This document shows positions 16,764 through 25,084 of a stretch of DNA of 64,000 bases, one piece after another. The stretch covers positions 62,145-126,144 of the forward strand of contig NZ_CAJZAR010000077.1 in assembly GCF_914484835.1 (NCBI RefSeq). The letters are read 5' to 3'. The DNA comes from Paraburkholderia tropica (GTDB lineage: Bacteria; Pseudomonadota; Gammaproteobacteria; Burkholderiales; Burkholderiaceae). The position numbers and the translations under genes were made by a program. Position 1 is the first letter of the stretch; every line of letters starts with the position of its first letter. Under the pieces are notes generated by a model. It made no database searches. It saw only the letters and a list, made by a program, of their open reading frames with translations, and was not told the origin of the DNA.

Positions 16764-17087
16764 GACGCACTCCCCAAGGGAGCCGCGACGGCGCGAAATC
16801 ATTTCTGCCCGACCTGCCCGCTGCGCCGCCGCCGGAACGCGCTCGACGCGCGTCCCTTCCTTCATCCTGGCACTCGCGTGCGCAAAGGCAAGCCGCACGT
16901 GCGCAGCGCCTGCCTGACCTGTCGGCGATGTGTCCGCGATGTGCCCGCCATCGTCCGCGATCGCCCAGGTTTGCCCGGATTCGCCCCGATGTGGCGCACG
17001 CGGCCCTTCCTGTACCATGAGGCGAGGCATCACGGCGCGCGCCGGCTTGTTGCGGCGCAGCGCGGCCACACAAGATTGGAGACACGA
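16764..17087. other. Divergent intergenic region, no gene seen
   Basis: This 324-bp gap separates the small membrane protein from the sigma-54 activator. It contains short GCGATGTG/CCGCGAT near-repeats around 16923-16965. I see no clear promoter or operator. Confidence 0.4.
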
Positions 17088-19118
17088 GTGACCCGACGCC
17101 CCTCCGTCACCGTCAAGCCGCCCGAGGCGGCGCGCGCGGACACGATCGCCCAGGCGCACGCGCGCTCGCTCGCGCTCGGCCTGCGCGCGGGCGAGGCGCC
17201 CGACTTTCAGCCGCTCGGCGGCGCGGACCTGCGCGACCTGCTCGACGCGAATCACACGCTCTATCACCAGGCGCGGCCCGTGATGGACGCGCTGCACGCG
17301 CAGATCGTCGATACCGAAAGCATGGTGCTGCTCACCGACCGCAACGGCGTGATCCTGCACAGTCTCGGCGACACCGATTTCGTCGAGAAGGCGCGGCGCG
17401 TGGCGCTGCGTCCCGGCGTCTCGTGGTCGGAGCGCGACCGCGGCACCAATGCGATCGGCACCGCGCTCGTCGACGCCCAGCCCACCATCGTCCATGCGGG
17501 CGAGCACTTCCTGCGCGCGAATCATATCCTCACCTGCTCGTGTGCGCCGATCGCCGATCCGTGGGGCCGCACGCTCGGCGCGCTCGACGTGAGCGGCGAA
17601 TCGCGCGGCTTTCACAAGCACACGCTCGCGCTCGTGCGCATGTCGGCGCAGATGATCGAGAACCATCTGTTCAACATCGAATTCGCCGCGTCCGTGCGGC
17701 TGCAGTTTCACGCGCGCGCGGAATTCATCGGCACGCTCTACGAAGGACTCGCCGCGTTCGCCGCCGACGGCACGCTGCTCTGCGCGAACCGCAGCGCGCT
17801 GTTCCAGTTCGGCTCGCCGCTTGCCACCTTGCAGTCGAGCGGCTTCGACGCGCTGTTCGGCCAGCCCTTCGCGGCCTTCATGCAGCAGCTCGCCAGCGCG
17901 CGCGGCGAACCCGTCACGCTGACGCTGCCGAGCGGCGTGCGCGTGGTGGCGCGCGGCACGCCGGGCGCATCGGGGTTCGGCGCGCCGTCGTCCGCCGCGA
18001 ACGCCACATACACGGCGCGAGCCGCGCAGGCGGCTCAAGCGGCTCAAGCGGCTCAGGCGGCTCAAGCCGCACGCGATGCCGCGCGGCCCGCACCGTCGAG
18101 CGCACGCGCCACGGAAACCGCCGCCGAAATTGCATGGCAGCCCACGTTCGCCGACCTCGACACCGGCGACGCGCGCATGTCCGCCGTGCTCGAACGCGTC
18201 GCGCGCGTGCGTGGCCGCGACATCCCCGTGCTCGTGCTCGGCCGCACGGGCACCGGCAAGGAATGGCTCGCGCGGGCGCTGCATCAGGATTCGCCGCGAC
18301 GCGGTGCGCCCTTCGTCGCGCTCAATTGCGCGGCGCTGCCCGACTCGCTGATCGAAGCCGAACTGTTCGGTTACGAGGATGGCGCGTTCACCGGCGCGCG
18401 GCGGCGCGGCAGTCCCGGCAAGATCGTGCAGGCGCACGGCGGCACGCTGTTTCTCGACGAAATCGGCGACATGCCGCTCGCCCAGCAAGTGCGCCTGATG
18501 CGCGTATTGCAGGAGCGCGCCGTGGTGCCGCTCGGCGGCGCGCGCGCGATCCCGGTCGATCTGCGCATCGTCTGCGCGACGCACCGCGATCTGCGCGCGA
18601 TGATCGCCGAGGGCAGCTTCCGCGAGGATCTCTACTACCGCATCAACGGGCTCGCCGTGACGCTGCCGCCGCTCGCGGAACGCAGCGATCTCGACGTGCT
18701 GATCGCCCGCGTGCTCGCGCGCGTGCGCGCCGAAGTGCCCGACGCGCCCACGCGTCTGACGCCCGCCGTGCGCGCGTGTTTCGCGCGCTGCCGCTGGCCG
18801 GGCAATCTGCGTCAGCTGGCGAACGTGCTGCGCACCGCCGCGATTCTCGCCGAGGGCGAGGCCGCCATCGACATCGCGCATCTGCCCGAGGATCTGCTCG
18901 CCGACTGCGCGTTCGACCCGGCCGATCCGCCGACCCCGCACGACGCGAGCGCCGAGGATCACGACGATAACCCCGATACGCGCCCCGAACGTCTGGCCGA
19001 CTGGCAGGCGCATCTGATCGACGACGCCCTCACGCGCCACAGCGGCAACGTGTCCGCCGCCGCGCGCGAACTCGGGCTCGCGCGCAACACGGTGTACCGG
19101 CATCTGCGGCGGCGCTAG
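17088..19118 (+). CDS. Sigma-54-dependent activator, AcoR-like (GAF, AAA+, Fis-type HTH)
   Basis: This 676-residue regulator has an N-terminal GAF-type sensor region (about 60-235; DTESMVLLTDRNGVILHS, ERDRGTNAIGTAL). A second sensor-like part follows, then a low-complexity AAQ-repeat linker (about 313-328), the AAA+ domain (about 365-600) and a C-terminal Fis-type HTH (NVSAAARELGLARNTVYRHL). Walker A reads GRTGTGKE, where most relatives have GETGTGKE. The GAFTGA loop that contacts sigma-54 is intact. The GTG start at 17088 has GGAG upstream. No acetoin or alcohol catabolic operon is adjacent, so the targets are unknown. Confidence 0.9.
   Translation: MTRRPSVTVKPPEAARADTIAQAHARSLALGLRAGEAPDFQPLGGADLRDLLDANHTLYHQARPVMDALHAQIVDTESMVLLTDRNGVILHSLGDTDFVEKARRVALRPGVSWSERDRGTNAIGTALVDAQPTIVHAGEHFLRANHILTCSCAPIADPWGRTLGALDVSGESRGFHKHTLALVRMSAQMIENHLFNIEFAASVRLQFHARAEFIGTLYEGLAAFAADGTLLCANRSALFQFGSPLATLQSSGFDALFGQPFAAFMQQLASARGEPVTLTLPSGVRVVARGTPGASGFGAPSSAANATYTARAAQAAQAAQAAQAAQAARDAARPAPSSARATETAAEIAWQPTFADLDTGDARMSAVLERVARVRGRDIPVLVLGRTGTGKEWLARALHQDSPRRGAPFVALNCAALPDSLIEAELFGYEDGAFTGARRRGSPGKIVQAHGGTLFLDEIGDMPLAQQVRLMRVLQERAVVPLGGARAIPVDLRIVCATHRDLRAMIAEGSFREDLYYRINGLAVTLPPLAERSDLDVLIARVLARVRAEVPDAPTRLTPAVRACFARCRWPGNLRQLANVLRTAAILAEGEAAIDIAHLPEDLLADCAFDPADPPTPHDASAEDHDDNPDTRPERLADWQAHLIDDALTRHSGNVSAAARELGLARNTVYRHLRRR
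18024..18068 (+). repeat. 9-bp tandem repeat coding an Ala-Gln linker
   Basis: Five copies of a 9-base unit close to GCTCAAGCG lie in frame in the sigma-54 activator gene and code AAQ repeats between the sensor and AAA+ domains. Such repeats can change copy number by slippage in whole-codon steps. Confidence 0.8.
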
Positions 19119-19213
19119 CCGCGCGGCGTCCGGCGCGCCTGTCGATACCGTGAACGCCGGCACGCGCGCGCCGCCAGGGTAAGCTTCGCGACAACGCTTT
19201 TCCCCCGCGCGAC

Positions 19214-20374
19214 ATGGCCTCCGCCCAGGAACTCAAACGCTACCGGCGCAATCTCGCCGACGAACTCGACAGCGCCGCCGTCTACGACACGCTCAGCGCC
19301 TGCGAGCAGGACGCGCGCCGCCGCGCGATCTACGCGGAACTCGCCGCCTCCGAACGCGAGCACGCCGCGATCTGGCGCGACAAGCTCGCGGCCAACGGCG
19401 TGCCGGTGCGCACGCATCGGCGCAGCGCGAAAACGCGCCTCCTGCAAACGCTCACGCGCACGTTCGGGCCATCGCTCGTGCTGCCGACCGTCGCCGCCGC
19501 CGAATACGCGGACCGCGACCGCTACGCGCGCGAACCCGGCGCGGAAACGCTCTCCGCACAGGAACAGGAACACGCGGCCATCGTGCAATCGATGGTCGCG
19601 AGCAAGCGCCAGAGCGGCACGCGTGATACAGACGGCACACGCGGCGGCCGCACGAAAGGCGAACAGATCGCGGCGGCCGAGTCATGGCACAAGGGCGCGA
19701 CCTCGGGCAACGACCTGCGCGCGGCGGTGCTCGGCGCGAACGACGGGCTCGTCTCGAACTTCTGCCTGATCATGGGCGTCGCGGGTGCGGGCAGCGCGAG
19801 CCGCACGATCCTGCTGACGGGACTCGCGGGCCTCGTGGCGGGCGCGTGCTCGATGGCGCTCGGCGAATGGCTCTCGGTGACCAACGCGCGCGAACTTGCG
19901 CGCACGCAGCTCGCCAAGGAAGCCGACGAGCTCGAACACACGCCCGACGCCGAGCGCCACGAACTCGCGCTGATCTACCAAGCCAAGGGCGTGGACGCCG
20001 ACGAGGCGCGCCGCGTCGCCGCCCAGATCATGCGCGACAAGGACGAGGCGCTCGACACGCTCGCGCGCGAGGAACTCGGCATCGATCCGAAGGAACTGGG
20101 CGGCAATCCGTGGTCGGCGGCGGCGGTGTCGTTCTGCCTGTTTTCGCTCGGCGCGGCGTTTCCGACGGCGGCGTTTCTGTGGGCGCACGGCACGGCGGCG
20201 ATCGTGCAGAGCGTGCTGTTGAGCGCGTTCGGGCTCGCGGCGGTCGGCGTGTTCACGTCGTTGTTCAACGGACGCAGCGCGGCATTTTCGGCGGCGCGGC
20301 AAATCGCGATCGGCCTCGTCGCCGCCGCGTTCACGGCGGGCGCGGGGCGCCTGCTCGGGGTATCGATATCATGA
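19214..20374 (+). CDS. MbfA-type protein: ferritin-like domain fused to VIT1/CCC1 transporter
   Basis: This 386-residue fusion has an N-terminal erythrin/ferritin-like diiron domain (about 1-150), with metal-ligand candidates Glu17, E47-x-x-H50, a Glu in AAAEYAD, and an EQEH motif. A C-terminal VIT1/CCC1 membrane domain follows, starting at AVLGANDGLVSNFCLIMGVAG. Homologues called MbfA in alphaproteobacteria export iron and protect against iron and peroxide stress. The C-terminus has about five membrane segments, including TILLTGLAGLVAGACSMALG. The next gene, a ferredoxin, overlaps the stop codon (ATGA), so the two are translationally coupled. Confidence 0.9.
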   Translation: MASAQELKRYRRNLADELDSAAVYDTLSACEQDARRRAIYAELAASEREHAAIWRDKLAANGVPVRTHRRSAKTRLLQTLTRTFGPSLVLPTVAAAEYADRDRYAREPGAETLSAQEQEHAAIVQSMVASKRQSGTRDTDGTRGGRTKGEQIAAAESWHKGATSGNDLRAAVLGANDGLVSNFCLIMGVAGAGSASRTILLTGLAGLVAGACSMALGEWLSVTNARELARTQLAKEADELEHTPDAERHELALIYQAKGVDADEARRVAAQIMRDKDEALDTLAREELGIDPKELGGNPWSAAAVSFCLFSLGAAFPTAAFLWAHGTAAIVQSVLLSAFGLAAVGVFTSLFNGRSAAFSAARQIAIGLVAAAFTAGAGRLLGVSIS

Positions 20375-20748
20375 GCGCCGACGAGCACGACGATCGCTTC
20401 GCGCAGGACAGCGAAGCGCGCATTCTCCCCTCATCCGCGCCTGCTTCCGCACACGTCGCGACGCCCGTGCCGATGGTCCGCGTGGAGCCGCTCGGCGCGA
20501 GCTTCGAGGCGCCGCCCGAGCTAACGTTGCTCGAAGCGGCGTCGTTCGCGGGCGTCCGCCTGCCGCGACTGTGCCGCAACGGCACCTGCCGCACCTGCCT
20601 GTGCCGCGTCGTCAGCGGCGAAATCCGCTACACGATCGAATGGCCGGGCCTCTCGCGCGAGGAAAAAGCCCAGGGCGACGTGCTGACCTGCGTGGCCGTC
20701 GCGCTCACCGACCTCGTGCTCGACGTGCCCGACGCCGAAATGGCGTGA
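20371..20748 (+). CDS. Plant-type [2Fe-2S] ferredoxin
   Basis: This 125-residue protein has a plant/adrenodoxin-type 2Fe-2S fold. The ligand cysteines are in LCRNGTCRTCLC (C-x4-C-x2-C) and the fourth is in DVLTCVAV. The first 35 residues are a polar extension without a signal peptide. Its ATG overlaps the MbfA stop codon by 4 bp. A reasonable role is electron supply for reducing ferric iron held by the MbfA ferritin-like domain, analogous to Bfd with bacterioferritin; this is inference. Confidence 0.9.
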   Translation: MSADEHDDRFAQDSEARILPSSAPASAHVATPVPMVRVEPLGASFEAPPELTLLEAASFAGVRLPRLCRNGTCRTCLCRVVSGEIRYTIEWPGLSREEKAQGDVLTCVAVALTDLVLDVPDAEMA

Positions 20749-20775
20749 CTTCGGCGCCGATTATTCCGATCCATG

Positions 20776-20815
20776 AAAAAAACCGGCCCGCGATGATCGA
20801 TCGCGGGCCGGTTTT
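20776..20815. terminator. Bidirectional terminator between ferredoxin and DUF4148 genes
   Basis: AAAACCGGCCCGCGA (20779-20793) pairs perfectly with TCGCGGGCCGGTTTT (20801-20815). A-rich bases before and T bases after allow termination in both directions. Confidence 0.92.
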
Positions 20816-20848
20816 GCTGTACGGGGCGAAAGCGCTTCGCCCGGCGCG

Positions 20849-21136
20849 TCATTGACCGCCGAAGTACACCGATTGCGGGCCTTTGCGCGCGGCTTCGGAG
20901 ACGTAGCCCGCACCGGCCATCGACGTGCTGCTCACGCCGCCGTAGGCGCTGTTGCCTTGCGTGACGGGCGCGGCCGCGACGCCGGCACCGGCGTTCTGGT
21001 TGCGGCTGGCTTGCTGGAATTCGACGAGCTGGGCGCGCACCTGATCGCGCGTGAGACCTTGGTCCGACTGCGCGAACGCGGCCAGCGGGGCGGCACAGAC
21101 AGTGGCGATGACAACGGCTTGAACAAGCGACTTCAT
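20849..21136 (-). CDS. Small secreted DUF4148 protein, divergent copy
   Basis: This 95-residue protein has a signal peptide ending AAFAQS and the core LTRDQVRAQLVEFQQA. It lacks the YDPxDWxxYPEN segment found in the other two DUF4148 proteins of this window. Instead it has a Gly/Ala/Asn-rich tail. A strong ribosome site (TGGAGGTC) precedes the ATG at 21136. Function is unknown. Confidence 0.82.
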   Translation of the reverse strand: MKSLVQAVVIATVCAAPLAAFAQSDQGLTRDQVRAQLVEFQQASRNQNAGAGVAAAPVTQGNSAYGGVSSTSMAGAGYVSEAARKGPQSVYFGGQ

Positions 21137-21487
21137 GATGACCTCCAGATTGTTGGAATCGCCCGGCTGTCGCGGCTTGCGTGCCGGCATCGAGCGTTGA
21201 GTGGATTCTAGGCAAGCGCCCGTTCTGGATATATGGCGAATCAGGCGATTTCCAGTTGCGGATTTCGCAATAATCCACACCGCGATCCGCAATGATCTGA
21301 CACCTAAATAAAATTTTTATTAAGCGCCTGTGGAAATAATCAGAGGAATGTTCGGCGCCATTGTTGTCGCCAGGACAACACTGAATTCGTTTTGTAGGTA
21401 TTTACCCTAGCCCTCCGAGCGCCTACATTGTCGGCATGGGTCAAGGCGTCACGCCGGCCCGCTAAAAAGAACCCGGAGGTCAACGTT
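21137..21487. promoter_or_regulatory. Divergent promoter region between two DUF4148 genes
   Basis: The 351-bp gap is markedly AT-rich in its middle. AATAAAAtTTTTATT at 21307-21321 is a perfect 7-1-7 palindrome. GGTATTTACCCTAG near 21397 resembles GGTTATCCCTAAG upstream of the other YPEN-containing DUF4148 gene (about 12914). Confidence 0.5.
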
Positions 21488-21745
21488 ATGAAATCGCTTC
21501 TCAAGGCTGTAGCCATCGCCGCCATCGTCGCCGCCCCGGCGGTTTCGTTCGCCCAGTCGCAACAACCCGTCACGCGCGCTGAAGTCCGCGCCGAACTCGC
21601 GCAACTGCGCGCCGCCGGCTACGATCCGAGCGACTGGATGCACTACCCGGAAAACATTCAGGCTGCCGAAGCCAAGATCGCGGCCGAAAAGGCCAACACG
21701 GCTTACGGTCCGTCGACCACCGGCACGTCGCAGTCGGGTCAATAA
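21488..21745 (+). CDS. Small secreted DUF4148 protein
   Basis: This 85-residue protein begins MKSLLKAVAIAAIVAAPAVS and is cleaved near FAQS. The mature core VTRAEVRAELAQLRAAGYDP followed by SDWMHYPENIQ closely matches the copy at 12941. The ribosome site CGGAGG is strong. It has its own promoter region and terminator, so it is probably well expressed. Function is unknown. Confidence 0.87.
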   Translation: MKSLLKAVAIAAIVAAPAVSFAQSQQPVTRAEVRAELAQLRAAGYDPSDWMHYPENIQAAEAKIAAEKANTAYGPSTTGTSQSGQ

Positions 21746-21794
21746 GTTTCGACGCGGGCGCTGACAGGTCAGACAGCGTCCACGTGCCGATGTG

Positions 21795-21837
21795 AATCAG
21801 GCCCGCCGCTCTTTCGAGCGGCGGGCCTGATTGTTTT
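21795..21837 (+). terminator. Strong intrinsic terminator
   Basis: AATCAGGCCCGCCGCTC (21795-21811) pairs perfectly over 17 bp with the segment at 21816-21832 around a TTTC loop, followed by GTTTTT. Confidence 0.93.
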
Positions 21838-21955
21838 TGGGCTGCTTGTTGGGTCGGGGTCGCGCGTTGGGCCACGACTGCCGCGAAGGCGACACGCGGC
21901 GGTGATCGATCGAGGCTTTCCTCTAGCGATCACGACCGCTCAACCGCGCAGCGGC

Positions 21956-22363
21956 TTAGCGATGCCCGCCGCCTCCGCCGCCGTGACCGCCGCCACCGCC
22001 GTGGCCACCTCCACCACCGCCGTGACCGCCACCTCCGCCGCCGGGCGGGCCCCACGTTCCGCCGTGTCCACCAGGACCACCCGGCCCGCCGGGACCACGT
22101 CCGCCGCCAGGACCGCCATGCCAGCCGCCCGGAGGCGGTCCGCCATGACCGCCGTGCCAGCCGCCGCCGCCGCGGTAGTAATCACCACCGCCGCCCCAGA
22201 TGCCGATATTCACGGCGCCGTAAGCCGGCGCGGCATAGCCCGGCGCATAACCATAGTCGTAGTAACCGGGCTGGCCGTAGCCATATCCATAGCCGTAACC
22301 TGGCGCCACGGCACACCCCGCGAGCAGGGCGATGGCGCCCACCATCAGCGCATATTTGAGCAT
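21956..22363 (-). CDS. Gly/Tyr/His-rich lipoprotein
   Basis: This 135-residue protein has a lipoprotein signal with lipobox LLAGC (Cys17). The mature part begins with GYGYGYGYG and ends in long Gly-rich stretches punctuated by His (GGGGHGG). No folded domain is recognisable. The repeated His-Gly pattern could bind divalent metal. AAAGGAGA lies before the ATG. Similar low-complexity lipoproteins are frequent in Burkholderia. Confidence 0.75.
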   Translation of the reverse strand: MLKYALMVGAIALLAGCAVAPGYGYGYGYGQPGYYDYGYAPGYAAPAYGAVNIGIWGGGGDYYRGGGGWHGGHGGPPPGGWHGGPGGGRGPGGPGGPGGHGGTWGPPGGGGGGHGGGGGGHGGGGGHGGGGGGHR

Positions 22364-22513
22364 TGCCGAATCTCCTTTCCTTTATGTAAGAAAGTCGATT
22401 CAGTCTTAAGTTCTCGCTGAATTGTGAGCGTGCATTACGGATGTAACTGCGCGGATGTCACCACGCGGATGCAACCGCGCGACGCGTCGAATCAGCCTCG
22501 ACTCGACGGCGCC

Positions 22514-22708
22514 TTAATTACGGCGGCCGAACGCGTCGTTGATCTTGCGATCGGTTTGATACTGGCTCAGCGAATAGACAGCCCAGATGGCCGCCGGAAT
22601 CCAGCCGATCAGCGTGATCTGCAGGATCAGACAGATGATGCCCGCGAGCGGACGGCCAATCGTGAAGAACAGCAACCAGGGCAAGACCAGAGCAATCAGT
22701 AGACGCAT
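22514..22708 (-). CDS. YqaE/Pmp3 family small membrane protein
   Basis: This 64-residue, two-helix inner-membrane protein contains GRPLAGIICLILQITLIGWI and AAIWAVYSLSQY, the hallmark of the Pmp3/YqaE family. Members are linked to membrane potential and salt or stress response in other organisms. It is 48 bp upstream (in map order) of the lipoprotein-free gap and is probably transcribed alone or with the DUF1653 gene. Confidence 0.85.
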   Translation of the reverse strand: MRLLIALVLPWLLFFTIGRPLAGIICLILQITLIGWIPAAIWAVYSLSQYQTDRKINDAFGRRN

Positions 22709-22767
22709 ATTCTGCGAACCTCGTGAGTGGTGATGAGCAGCGAAAAATTGCGCGTTGAGTTGACCGT

Positions 22768-22962
22768 TCAGTTGACGGGCGCGAAGCGCGGCACGAGCGC
22801 GCCGTCGACTTCGACGAGCTCGAAAAACACGGACTCGGGCCGCGTCCAGATCGTACCGTTCGCGGCGCGATAGACGATCATCGTGACCGACGGATCGGAC
22901 TCGAGCGTCGCTTCGCAAACCAGTTCGTAGATGCCGCCTTTGTAGTGCCGGTAACGCACCAT
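22768..22962 (-). CDS. DUF1653 family protein
   Basis: This protein of about 64 residues starts MVRYRHYKGGIYELV and contains MIVYRAANGTIWTRPESVFFE, matching DUF1653. Two ATGs are 6 bp apart (22968 and 22962). AGAGG is too close to the first, so I prefer 22962. Function is unknown. It is on the same strand as the YqaE gene, 59 bp away. Confidence 0.8.
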   Translation of the reverse strand: MVRYRHYKGGIYELVCEATLESDPSVTMIVYRAANGTIWTRPESVFFELVEVDGALVPRFAPVN

Positions 22963-23149
22963 CGTCATATCCTCTTTCGTAGATAGCGCCGCCACGTTCG
23001 CGGCGCGATCGGCGTAGTGTATCAACGGAATACGCGTGAGATGGACTTGATACGCCAATCGGCGCGCGAGGCTCAGCGTCGCGGCACGCGTGATGCGCTC
23101 GTTTTCGCGAACGCAAGACCTTCACGAAGAACCACCACGGAGGACGACG

Positions 23150-23794
23150 ATGGATCTCTACTTCTCCCCGCTGGCCTGCTCGCTCGCCACGCGCATCGCG
23201 CTCTATGAGGCCAACGCGTCCGCGAACTTCATTCAGGTCGATACGCAGTCCAAACAAATAGTGGACGACAAGGCGGACGACCGCGACTTCTTCGCGGTGA
23301 ATGCGCTCGGCCAGGTGCCGGTGCTGCGCGAGGACGACGGCTGGACGCTGACCGAAAATTCCGCCGTGCTCCAGTGGGTCGCCGACCGCTTTCCGCAGGC
23401 GCAACTCGCGCCGCCCGCCGGCACGCGCGAGCGCGCCCGCCTGCAACAATGGCTCGGTTTTATCGGCACCGAACTGCACAAGGCCGTGTTCGTGCCGCTG
23501 CTCGCCACGGATACGGCGGAGGCCGTGAAGCACTACGCGCTCAGCAAGGTCGAACTGCGTTTCGGCCGGCTGGAGCGGCATCTGTCGACGCACGCGTATT
23601 TGCTCGATGCGTTCAGCGTCGCCGATGCGTATCTCGTCACCGTGCTGAACTGGGCGCCGTACGCAGGCATCGATCTCGCGCGCTGGCCCGCCGTCGCGGA
23701 CTACGCGAAACGCATGCGCGCGCGTCCCGCCGTCGCGCGCGCGATCGCCGAGGAACTGGAAATTTTCAAACGCGAACGCGAACAGAAAAAATGA
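23150..23794 (+). CDS. Glutathione S-transferase, beta class
   Basis: This 214-residue cytosolic GST has a thioredoxin-fold N-domain (about 1-80), with the beta-class cysteine Cys10 in FSPLACSLATRIAL and the glutathione-binding segments GQVPVL and TENSAVLQW. The C-domain is all helical (LDAFSVADAYLVTVL). It conjugates or exchanges glutathione with electrophiles or hydroperoxides. The ATG at 23150 is behind GGAGG. Confidence 0.92.
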   Translation: MDLYFSPLACSLATRIALYEANASANFIQVDTQSKQIVDDKADDRDFFAVNALGQVPVLREDDGWTLTENSAVLQWVADRFPQAQLAPPAGTRERARLQQWLGFIGTELHKAVFVPLLATDTAEAVKHYALSKVELRFGRLERHLSTHAYLLDAFSVADAYLVTVLNWAPYAGIDLARWPAVADYAKRMRARPAVARAIAEELEIFKREREQKK

Positions 23795-23934
23795 CCGGAG
23801 CAACGATCTGCGCGAAGGCCGCAAATCGGCGAATCACCATTGCAAACATCTCACGAGACTTTTTTGGCGTGCTGGCATCCGACTTTTTGTCGTGCGATAA
23901 CCGCTTAATCGCCACACACGCTGGAACCATCGCG

Positions 23935-24150
23935 ATGGCCACGCTCGAAGCTTTCCGCACCGTACTCGACGATCCGCATACGCCCGAGATCATCCGCAAT
24001 CACATCATCGATTCGCTGCAATACGCGCTGCGCAATCACGGCCAGATTTTCGCTTCGAAAGAAGTCGAATGGCTCGCGACCTGGGACGACGCGCGCATTC
24101 CGCTCGCGGCGACCAAGGAGCTGAACCGGCGCGTGGCCGAAACGCGCTGA
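23935..24150 (+). CDS. Conserved small cytosolic protein, unknown
   Basis: This 71-residue protein starts MATLEAFRTVLDDPHTPEII. It is soluble, largely helical, and unrecognised. An ATG at 23791 overlapping the GST stop codon would add 48 residues, but that stretch looks noncoding (T-runs, odd composition), so I use 23935. It converges with the GntR gene. Confidence 0.65.
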   Translation: MATLEAFRTVLDDPHTPEIIRNHIIDSLQYALRNHGQIFASKEVEWLATWDDARIPLAATKELNRRVAETR

Positions 24151-24175
24151 GCACAATCGGCGCGCGTTCGCGCCT

Positions 24176-24910
24176 TTACTCCGCCAGCCCGGCGAACACC
24201 GCCTTCAGGTCGCGGCCCGCGCGCGCACGCGCCTGGTTCACCACGCGCGTCTCGATCTCCGCCAGATGCTCGCGCATGGTCGCGAGCGCGGCGTCCTGCT
24301 CGCCCGCTTCGAGCGCGGCGATGATCTGCGCGTGCTCGTCGGGCGCGCAAGTCGTGCCCTTGCTCGGATCGAACAGCGCCTTGTAAAGCTCCGTCTTCGC
24401 GACGAGCTGCGCGAGCGCAGCCACCAGCGCCGCGCCGCCCGCGATCTCCGTCAGCACCAGATGAAACTGGCCCGCGAGGCGCACCGCCTCGTCGATACGG
24501 CCATCGCGCAGTGCCTTCTTTTCGCTGCGCACGTGCGCCGCGAGCGTGCGGCGCGCGCCCGCATCGAGCGCCCCGCACAAGCTGATCACCACGCCCGCCT
24601 CCACCACCTGCCGCGCGCGGAACGCCGCGCGAATGTCGTCCTCGGACGGCGACGGCACGAACGCCCCGCGATTCGGTTCCAGCACGAGCTTGCCCTCGTA
24701 GCCGAGCCGCGCGAGCACCTTGCGCAGCGCGCCGCGCGTGCAGCCGAACGCGGCCGCGAGCTCACGCTCGACGAGCTGCTGGCCCGGCGCGAGCTTGCCT
24801 TGCAGCAGCGCCGAATTGATCGAGGCGTAGACGAGCGCTTCGACGTCGTCGGCGTCGTCGTCGGGTGGAGATGGGAGGGCCGGCTCGGCCGTGCGGGTTC
24901 GGGATGCCAT
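24176..24910 (-). CDS. GntR-family regulator, FCD (FadR) subfamily
   Basis: This 244-residue protein has a winged helix (about 25-90; GQQLVERELAAAFGCTRGALRK) and an FCD ligand domain (about 100-235), with metal-site candidates such as the His in AGQFHLVL and in MREHLAEIE. Family members bind small carboxylates. It is divergent from a CynX-type transporter. The 177-bp gap holds a perfect 17-bp palindrome and three evenly spaced GTTGAC half-sites. The regulator probably controls the transporter and itself. The ribosome site is weak. Confidence 0.88.
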   Translation of the reverse strand: MASRTRTAEPALPSPPDDDADDVEALVYASINSALLQGKLAPGQQLVERELAAAFGCTRGALRKVLARLGYEGKLVLEPNRGAFVPSPSEDDIRAAFRARQVVEAGVVISLCGALDAGARRTLAAHVRSEKKALRDGRIDEAVRLAGQFHLVLTEIAGGAALVAALAQLVAKTELYKALFDPSKGTTCAPDEHAQIIAALEAGEQDAALATMREHLAEIETRVVNQARARAGRDLKAVFAGLAE

Positions 24911-25000
24911 GTGTGCGTGCGGATCGGGTGACGTGCGGGACCAGGCGGCATTGTAGCGACGCGCGCTAACGGGCGAAACAACGCCGTGCGCGGCGGCTGC

Positions 25001-25017
25001 GTGATACCGGGTATCAC
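25001..25017. promoter_or_regulatory. Perfect 17-bp palindrome, candidate GntR operator
   Basis: GTGATACCGGGTATCAC reads the same on both strands around a central base. It lies between the divergent GntR and transporter genes, about 90 bp from each start. Size and position fit an FCD-type GntR operator. Confidence 0.7.
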
Positions 25018-25032
25018 GTGACCCGCCAGATT

Positions 25033-25084
25033 GTTGACAATCGTTCTGTATAATGGTCAACCAAATATCGCCGATAAGGTTGAC
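25033..25084. promoter_or_regulatory. Three GTTGAC half-sites at 23-bp spacing before the transporter
   Basis: GTTGAC lies at 25033-25038 (+), 25056-25061 (-) and 25079-25084 (+), each offset by exactly 23 bp. The last two extend to a perfect 8-bp inverted repeat, GGTCAACC (25055-25062) and GGTTGACC (25078-25085). The third abuts the transporter ATG. This suggests a repressor site, possibly for a second regulator. Confidence 0.6.

Noticed and set aside
16764..19163. Minus-strand open frame across the sigma-54 activator gene
   Set aside because: Only its last 72 codons (16545-16763) look like a real membrane protein. The rest is antisense to a well-defined gene.
23791..23934. Extended start for the small gene after GST
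   Set aside because: Although ATGA overlaps the GST stop, the extra 48 residues have noncoding-like composition.
25034..25054. TTGACA and TATAAT read as a sigma-70 promoter
   Set aside because: The spacer is only 9 bp, far from the required 16-18. The bases are better explained as operator half-sites.
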